Assembly: GCA_031254155.1 (NCBI GenBank)
Contig: JAIRVA010000358.1
Span: 1 to 5,854 of the forward strand
DNA from: Propionibacteriaceae bacterium
Lineage (GTDB): Bacteria > Actinomycetota > Actinomycetes > Propionibacteriales > Propionibacteriaceae
Direction of reading: 5' to 3'
DNA length: 5,854 nt
Positions 1-3,847 of this stretch are shown piece by piece. The notes under the pieces were generated by a model. It made no database searches and was not told the DNA's origin. It worked only from the letters and a program-made list of their open reading frames with translations. The position numbers and the translations under genes are program-made. Numbering within the stretch: the first letter of the stretch is position 1; each line of letters begins with the position of its first letter.

Positions 1-850
1 GTCTCGGCGGGTTGGCCGTGAGCGAGTGCGTACCGAGGCTTGCCAGGACATTCAGGACGGCTGGCAGCGAGTCGTGGTCGACGGAGAAGGCGACGTGGCC
101 ACCGTCGACCGTCAGGTCGCGTACCCCCGGCAGCGCGCGTAGCTGCTCGGACCCGGAGTCCAGCTCGGCGCGGACGTGCGTCATGGAGAGGTGGCGCATC
201 GAGGCGAGCGTACCCTGCTCGATCGTGTGCCCGTCGCGGATGATGCAGATCGTGTCGGCCAGCGACTCCACCTCGGCGAAGATGTGGCTGGACAGCAGGA
301 CCGAGCGGCCCTCGGCCTTCACCTGGGTGATGCACTCCTGGAACTGGCCCTCCATCAGGGGATCCAGCCCGGAGGTCGGCTCGTCGAGCACGAGCAGCTC
401 CGCGCGGGAAGCCAGGGCGGCGACCAGGGCGACCTTTTGGCGGTTACCTTTGGAGTACGTCCGGGCCTTCTTCGTCGGGTCGAGCTGGAAGCGGTCGAGC
501 ATCTCGGCCTTGCGGGCCTTGTCGATCCCGCCGCTGAGTTTGGAGAGGATGTCGATGATCTGGCCGCCGGTGAGGTTGGGCCAGAGGGCCACGTCGCCGG
601 GTACGTACACGAGGCGACGATGGAGCGCGACCGCGTCAGTCCACGGGTTGCCGCCGAGCACGGTGGCCCGGCCGGCGTCGGCCTTCAGCAGGCCGAGCAG
701 GACGCGGATGGTGGTGGTCTTGCCGGCCCCGTTGGGGCCGAGGAAGCCGGTGACCTGGCCGGTACACACCTCAAGGTTGAGGTCGTCGACGGCCTTGACC
801 TTCCCGAAGTGCTTGACGAGACCGACAACTTCTATCGCGTTGTCAGACAT
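1..850 (-). CDS. ABC-2 type exporter ATP-binding protein, C-terminus cut by window edge
   Basis: This is the cytoplasmic ATPase subunit of an ABC-2 exporter, which powers a separate membrane permease probably encoded just beyond the left edge. The 283 codons visible begin MSDNAIEVVGLVKHFG. Walker A is GPNGAGKTT at residues 38-46, the signature is YSKGN at 132-136, Walker B is LLVLDE at 152-157, the D-loop GLD is at 161-163, and the switch histidine is H189 in LLSSH. The Q-loop position reads YVPGD (82-86), so the usual glutamine is a glycine. The YVPGDV and YSKGNRQK forms match what I recall of actinobacterial tetronasin-type and other TetR-linked exporter ATPases, which suggests drug or lipid efflux; the substrate cannot be read. 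Residues from about 220 form the C-terminal accessory region. The ATG at 848-850 is preceded by GAAAGGAA (minus strand, 856-863), a good ribosome binding site. A promoter overlapped by a dyad lies just upstream. Confidence 0.95.
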   Translation of the reverse strand, partial: MSDNAIEVVGLVKHFGKVKAVDDLNLEVCTGQVTGFLGPNGAGKTTTIRVLLGLLKADAGRATVLGGNPWTDAVALHRRLVYVPGDVALWPNLTGGQIIDILSKLSGGIDKARKAEMLDRFQLDPTKKARTYSKGNRQKVALVAALASRAELLVLDEPTSGLDPLMEGQFQECITQVKAEGRSVLLSSHIFAEVESLADTICIIRDGHTIEQGTLASMRHLSMTHVRAELDSGSEQLRALPGVRDLTVDGGHVAFSVDHDSLPAVLNVLASLGTHSLTANPPR

Positions 851-878
851 GAGAGTTCCTTTCGTCACAGAATTGGCT

Positions 879-902
879 GTATGTCCGTACGGTAGACTAT
901 AC
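879..902. promoter_or_regulatory. Dyad overlapping the ABC promoter, possible repressor operator
   Basis: GTATGTC (879-885) faces GACTATAC (895-902), whose complement GTATAGTC differs by one inserted base. Between them sits the perfect 8-bp palindrome CCGTACGG (885-892). The dyad covers the -10 box and the expected start of the ABC transcript, where a TetR-type repressor often binds. No regulator gene is visible in the window, so the binding protein is unknown. Confidence 0.4.
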
Positions 903-923
903 GCGCGTACAACCCCGTGCAAA
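896..923 (-). promoter_or_regulatory. Putative promoter of the divergent ABC ATPase gene
   Basis: On the minus strand, TTTGCA (918-923) and TATAGT (896-901) are separated by 16 bp. The -10 hexamer matches the sigma-70 consensus at five of six positions and the -35 at four. Transcription would start near 889, giving a leader of roughly 40 nt with a good ribosome binding site. Inferred from sequence only. Confidence 0.55.
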
Positions 924-944
924 TCGGTCTAACACTTTCATTAC

Positions 945-981
945 GCGGGCGAACCCGCTGTCAGTCGCCGAATCCGGCGGC
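945..981. repeat. Two adjacent short hairpins in the divergent intergenic region
   Basis: The first hairpin pairs GCGGG (945-949) with CCCGC (954-958) across a CGAA loop. The second pairs GTCGCCG (964-970) with CGGCGGC (975-981), including one T-G wobble, across an AATC loop. They lie between the two divergent promoters, so neither predicted transcript would carry them. They could be protein sites, part of a longer leader from an unseen promoter, or chance in GC-rich DNA. Confidence 0.35.
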
Positions 982-996
982 GTCGTCGAAACAACC

Positions 997-1016
997 TGCG
1001 CACGTTTGTGCACGTT
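997..1016. repeat. Tandem 10-bp repeat upstream of the cydA promoter
   Basis: TGCGCACGTT (997-1006) is followed directly by TGTGCACGTT (1007-1016), identical at nine of ten positions. The period of one helical turn puts both copies on the same DNA face, and they end 23 bp before the putative cydA -35 box. That is a plausible activator or repressor site, but I do not recognise the motif. Confidence 0.5.
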
Positions 1017-1039
1017 ATCCGCAATCAGCGGGAGAAAGA

Positions 1040-1068
1040 TTGCGTCGGACGAAGAAAGACGGTAGGTT
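1040..1068 (+). promoter_or_regulatory. Putative cydA promoter, probably giving a leaderless mRNA
   Basis: TTGCGT (1040-1045) and TAGGTT (1063-1068) are 17 bp apart. TAGGTT fits the actinobacterial TANNNT -10 pattern, and its last base is six bases before the cydA ATG at 1075. Transcription would therefore start at or next to the start codon, as in actinobacterial leaderless genes. The -35 box matches only the conserved TTG. The only Shine-Dalgarno-like sequence is a weak GGTAGG (1061-1066), which overlaps the -10 box. Confidence 0.45.
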
Positions 1069-1074
1069 CCTCGT

Positions 1075-2586
1075 ATGAGTCCGGATACTGTTTCCAGATG
1101 GCAATTTGGCGTCACAACGGTGTACCACTTCTTGTTCGTCCCTCTGACGATCTCGCTGAGTGTACTCGTTGCCGTCCTACAGACCATCTGGGTGAAAAAA
1201 GGCAATGATGCCTACTTGCGTCTGACGAAGTTTTTCGGGAAGTTATTCCTGATTAACTTCGCAATGGGGGTCGTCACAGGTATCGTGCAGGAGTTCCAGT
1301 TCGGTATGAACTGGTCGGAGTATTCCCGCGTCGTCGGCGACATCTTCGGAGCTCCTCTCGCCCTGGAGGCCCTTATCGCGTTCTTCCTCGAGTCCGTGTT
1401 CCTCGGAATGTGGGTCTTCGGGTGGGATCGCTTGTCCAAGGGAGTGCACCTGGCGACCATTTGGTTGGGAGCCGCGGGTACCTTCATTTCGTCCATTTTC
1501 ATCATCGCGGCCAACGCCTGGATGCAGAATCCCACGGGCGCCAAGTGGAACAACGGCCGTGCTGAACTGGCTGACTTCCTCGCGGTGCTGACCAACCCGG
1601 TGTTCCTCACCCAGTGGCCGCACACCGTCGCGGCGTCGTTCGTCACGGGTGGCGCCTTCATGGCCGCCGTCGCGGCGTACCTCGCGATCAAAAAGAACAA
1701 GGAGGCGGCCCCCAAGGACGACCTCGTGGCCTACGGCAAAGCCGTCAAGCTGGGCGCGTGGGTTCTGATCGTGGCGGGCGTCGGTACCGTGTTGACCGGT
1801 GACCTCCTCGGCAAGCAGATGGTGCAGACGCAGCCGACCAAGATGGCGGCGGCAGAGAACATCACCAAGACGTTCGCGGATGGCAAGGCACCGTTCCAGA
1901 TCCTGCCCGGCGTCGAGCTGTTCCCCGGTTTCCTGAACTTCTTGTACGGGACGGATCACATCCAGACCATCCCCGATCTGGAGCAGCAGTACGCCGACAA
2001 CGGGTTCATGCAGTTCGACAGCGCCACCGGCCAGCCCGTGGCGGGCAACGCGCTGCAGCAGGGCATGGCTTCCAACCTGAACACGCTGAAAGATAGCTCC
2101 GGCAACATCGTCTGGACCGATCCGGCCTCAGGCAAGGAGTACACGGTCAGCTCGATTCCGAGTTCGACGGTGGCGTTCTGGAGCTTCCGTCTGATGATCG
2201 GTGTGGGCATGCTCGCCGTGCTCGGTGGCATCTTGTTGTTGGTCCTCTTCCGGGGGGCGCGGATCCCCAGCCCGAGCCCGCTGCTCACCGCGGGGGCCGT
2301 GGTATTGCCGCTCCTGCCGCTGGTCGCCAACTCCTTCGGGTGGATCTTCACCGAGATGGGCCGCCAGCCCTGGATCGTGAACGGCGTCCTGCCCACCGCT
2401 CAAGGCCTATCTCCCTCCGTGGGAGTCGGTCCCGTCTGGTTCTCCCTCATTGTGTACACCCTGGTCTACGGCGTGCTCGCCGTCGTCGAGGTCAAGCTCA
2501 TGCTGAAGTACATCAATCTGGGACTGGCAGCCAAGCCCCAAGTGTCGGTCAAAGACGAGGCTGAACCCTTGTCCTTCGCGTACTGA
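1075..2586 (+). CDS. cydA: Cytochrome bd quinol oxidase subunit I (CydA)
   Basis: CydA is the heme-bearing subunit of the cytochrome bd oxidase in the cytoplasmic membrane. It oxidises quinol and reduces oxygen to water. The 503-residue protein is slightly shorter than E. coli CydA (522). By alignment to E. coli, H18 ligates heme b595, H183 and M374 ligate heme b558, R372 equals R391, and E98 and E106 are the proton-path glutamates E99 and E107. K256 and E261 match the Q-loop pair K252/E257. GRQPW (429-433) is intact. The Q-loop region between E261 and F369 is about 108 residues with a polar second half, intermediate between short and long types. The protein has no cysteine. The start is certain because SRWQFG and TTVYHFLF are the usual CydA N-terminus. 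GC of the first 80 or so codons is near 50%, clearly below the rest, and codon 57 is TTA. cydB follows after 17 bp. Confidence 0.99.
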   Translation: MSPDTVSRWQFGVTTVYHFLFVPLTISLSVLVAVLQTIWVKKGNDAYLRLTKFFGKLFLINFAMGVVTGIVQEFQFGMNWSEYSRVVGDIFGAPLALEALIAFFLESVFLGMWVFGWDRLSKGVHLATIWLGAAGTFISSIFIIAANAWMQNPTGAKWNNGRAELADFLAVLTNPVFLTQWPHTVAASFVTGGAFMAAVAAYLAIKKNKEAAPKDDLVAYGKAVKLGAWVLIVAGVGTVLTGDLLGKQMVQTQPTKMAAAENITKTFADGKAPFQILPGVELFPGFLNFLYGTDHIQTIPDLEQQYADNGFMQFDSATGQPVAGNALQQGMASNLNTLKDSSGNIVWTDPASGKEYTVSSIPSSTVAFWSFRLMIGVGMLAVLGGILLLVLFRGARIPSPSPLLTAGAVVLPLLPLVANSFGWIFTEMGRQPWIVNGVLPTAQGLSPSVGVGPVWFSLIVYTLVYGVLAVVEVKLMLKYINLGLAAKPQVSVKDEAEPLSFAY

Positions 2587-2603
2587 GAAAGGGAGAGCAC
2601 ATC

Positions 2604-3710
2604 ATGACTTTATTTGATGTTCCGGCCATGGCGCCGAGTGCACTCCAGATCCTCTGGCTCATTCTCATCGCCGTGTTGTGGATCGGCTTCTTCTTCCTCG
2701 AAGGCTTCGACTTCGGGGTCGGGATGCTCGTCCCCTTCATCGGCAAGAACGACCAGGGCCGCCGCCTGGTGATCAACACCATCGGCCCGCACTGGGACGG
2801 TAACGAGGTTTGGCTGCTGACCGCGGGCGGGGCGATGTTCGCCGCCTTCCCGGGCTGGTACGCGACCCTGTTCTCGGGGTTGTACCTGCCGCTGTTCCTC
2901 GTCCTGCTCGGACTGATCATCCGGGGCGTGGCCTTCGAGTACCGCTCCAAGCGGGAAGACCCGCTCTGGCGGTCGGTGTGGGACTGGTGCATCGCGATCG
3001 GTTCGTTCCTCCCGGCGCTCGTCTTCGGCGTTGGCTTCGCCAACTTCGTCCGGGGGCTCGCGGTGGAGAACGTCACGAACGTGTTTGGTGACACCATCGT
3101 GTTGTTTGCTGGTTCCTTCTGGGGTCTGTTCCTGCCGTTCTGCCTGATCGGCGGCCTGTTGTTCGTGTCCTTGTTCGTGACGCACGGAGCGTTCTTCATC
3201 GGGCTCAAGACCACGGGCGAGATTCACGACCGCGCGCAGAAGTACGGCGGCACGATGGCGATCGTCACGGTCGTCCTCCTGGCCGTCTTCGTGGTCTGGG
3301 CCAACCTGGCGTACTTCAACCTGCCCGGTCAGGTCAGCTGGCTCAAGATCGTGGCGTGGGTCGCGGGCGTGCTCGCCATCGTCGCGATGGCTGGCGCGTG
3401 GTTCATGAACAGCCAGAACCGCGATGGCTGGGCCTTCATCGGCAGCGCGCTGGCGACCGTCACGCTCGTTGCCATGATGTTCGCCCACTTCTACCCGGGG
3501 CTCGGCTTCAACAACGGTACGACGACGAGCAACCCGATCGACATCACGACGGCCTCCAGTTCGCCACTGACGCTGACCATCATGACCTGGGCGGCCGGTA
3601 TCCTGGTACCGATCGTCCTGGCCTACACCGTGTGGAGCTACTTCTTCGTCTTCCGGCGCCGCCTGAGCACGAAGAACATCCCGGCTCTGGACGTCACCAC
3701 CGCGGCCTAG
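2604..3710 (+). CDS. cydB: Cytochrome bd quinol oxidase subunit II (CydB)
   Basis: CydB is the second core membrane subunit of cytochrome bd. It is structurally related to CydA and supports heme and proton-channel architecture. The 368 residues are close to the usual length (E. coli 379). Conserved blocks are FFFLEGFDFGVG (29-40), NTIGPHWDGNEVW (58-70) with the acidic residue D65 matching E. coli D58, RGVAFEYR (107-114), and a C-terminal segment from about 322 to 349 ending in basic RRR. Two cysteines, C129 and C180, lie in or near membrane segments. The start is supported by AAAGGGAG (2588-2595), eight bases before ATG; the next ATG, codon 9, has no such site. The gene is co-transcribed with cydA on spacing evidence. 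Codon 3 is the rare leucine codon TTA. A strong terminator begins 30 bp after the stop. No CydX-like small membrane protein follows. Confidence 0.99.
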   Translation: MTLFDVPAMAPSALQILWLILIAVLWIGFFFLEGFDFGVGMLVPFIGKNDQGRRLVINTIGPHWDGNEVWLLTAGGAMFAAFPGWYATLFSGLYLPLFLVLLGLIIRGVAFEYRSKREDPLWRSVWDWCIAIGSFLPALVFGVGFANFVRGLAVENVTNVFGDTIVLFAGSFWGLFLPFCLIGGLLFVSLFVTHGAFFIGLKTTGEIHDRAQKYGGTMAIVTVVLLAVFVVWANLAYFNLPGQVSWLKIVAWVAGVLAIVAMAGAWFMNSQNRDGWAFIGSALATVTLVAMMFAHFYPGLGFNNGTTTSNPIDITTASSSPLTLTIMTWAAGILVPIVLAYTVWSYFFVFRRRLSTKNIPALDVTTAA

Positions 3711-3740
3711 GCGTCTCGCCGCGGACCATATGTCAACCTC

Positions 3741-3780
3741 GGTACGGGGTCGCTCACAAGGCGGCCCCGTACCTTATTGT
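3741..3780 (+). terminator. Intrinsic terminator after cydB
   Basis: GGTACGGGG (3741-3749) pairs perfectly with CCCCGTACC (3765-3773). The stem continues through a T-G wobble and CGC/GCG to 13 bp, closing a seven-base loop, TCACAAG (3754-3760). The stem is followed by TTATTGT, a modest U-rich tail. This should end most cydAB transcripts, although the tail is short enough to allow some readthrough into cydD. Confidence 0.8.
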
Positions 3781-3796
3781 GAGGGCTGGGACCACG

Positions 3797-3827
3797 GTGA
3801 AACACGGGGACAGGCCCTCTGTTTCAC
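3797..3827. repeat. Inverted repeat in the cydD leader, hairpin or operator
   Basis: GTGAAACA (3797-3804) and TGTTTCAC (3820-3827) form a perfect 8-bp dyad with a 15-base spacer. Inside it GGGG (3806-3809) can pair with CCCT (3815-3818, one wobble) after one mismatch. There is no T-tract after it, so it is not a second terminator. It ends eight bases before the cydD ribosome binding site. It could be a regulator site or an mRNA hairpin affecting readthrough or translation. Confidence 0.5.
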
Positions 3828-3834
3828 GTTGTCA

Positions 3835-3842
3835 GAGAGGAG
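3835..3842 (+). promoter_or_regulatory. Ribosome binding site fixing the cydD start
   Basis: GAGAGGAG lies five bases before the ATG at 3848. The next in-frame ATG, codon 38, sits inside the first membrane segment, so this site decides the start. Confidence 0.8.
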
Positions 3843-3847
3843 TACGG

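Noticed and set aside
12..932. Long plus-strand open frames across the first 900 bases
   Set aside because: They are antisense to the clear ABC ATPase on the minus strand, have low-complexity Ser/Arg/Thr-rich translations, and lack recognisable domains.
1006..1024. Possible Rex redox-repressor operator upstream of cydA (TTGTG ... CGCAA)
   Set aside because: The half-sites are nine bases apart instead of eight and the second half reads CGCAA rather than CACAA; the TTGTGAA/TTCACAA pattern is not met.
1194..1202. Run of six A in cydA as a slippery frameshift site
   Set aside because: The codon phase is GTG AAA AAA GGC, which is not the X XXY YYZ phase needed, and the CydA frame continues normally.
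2610..3488. 292-codon minus-strand open frame opposite cydB
   Set aside because: The translation is a Glu/Asp/Arg/His-rich shadow with no domain, and cydB is unambiguous on the other strand.
3753..3783. TCACAA ... TTGTGA as a Rex or CRP site
   Set aside because: The half-sites point the wrong way round and are too far apart for either consensus.
3777..3805. TTGTGA with AAACAC 17 bp downstream as a cydD promoter
   Set aside because: The -10 candidate does not fit TANNNT or TATAAT, so I do not call it.
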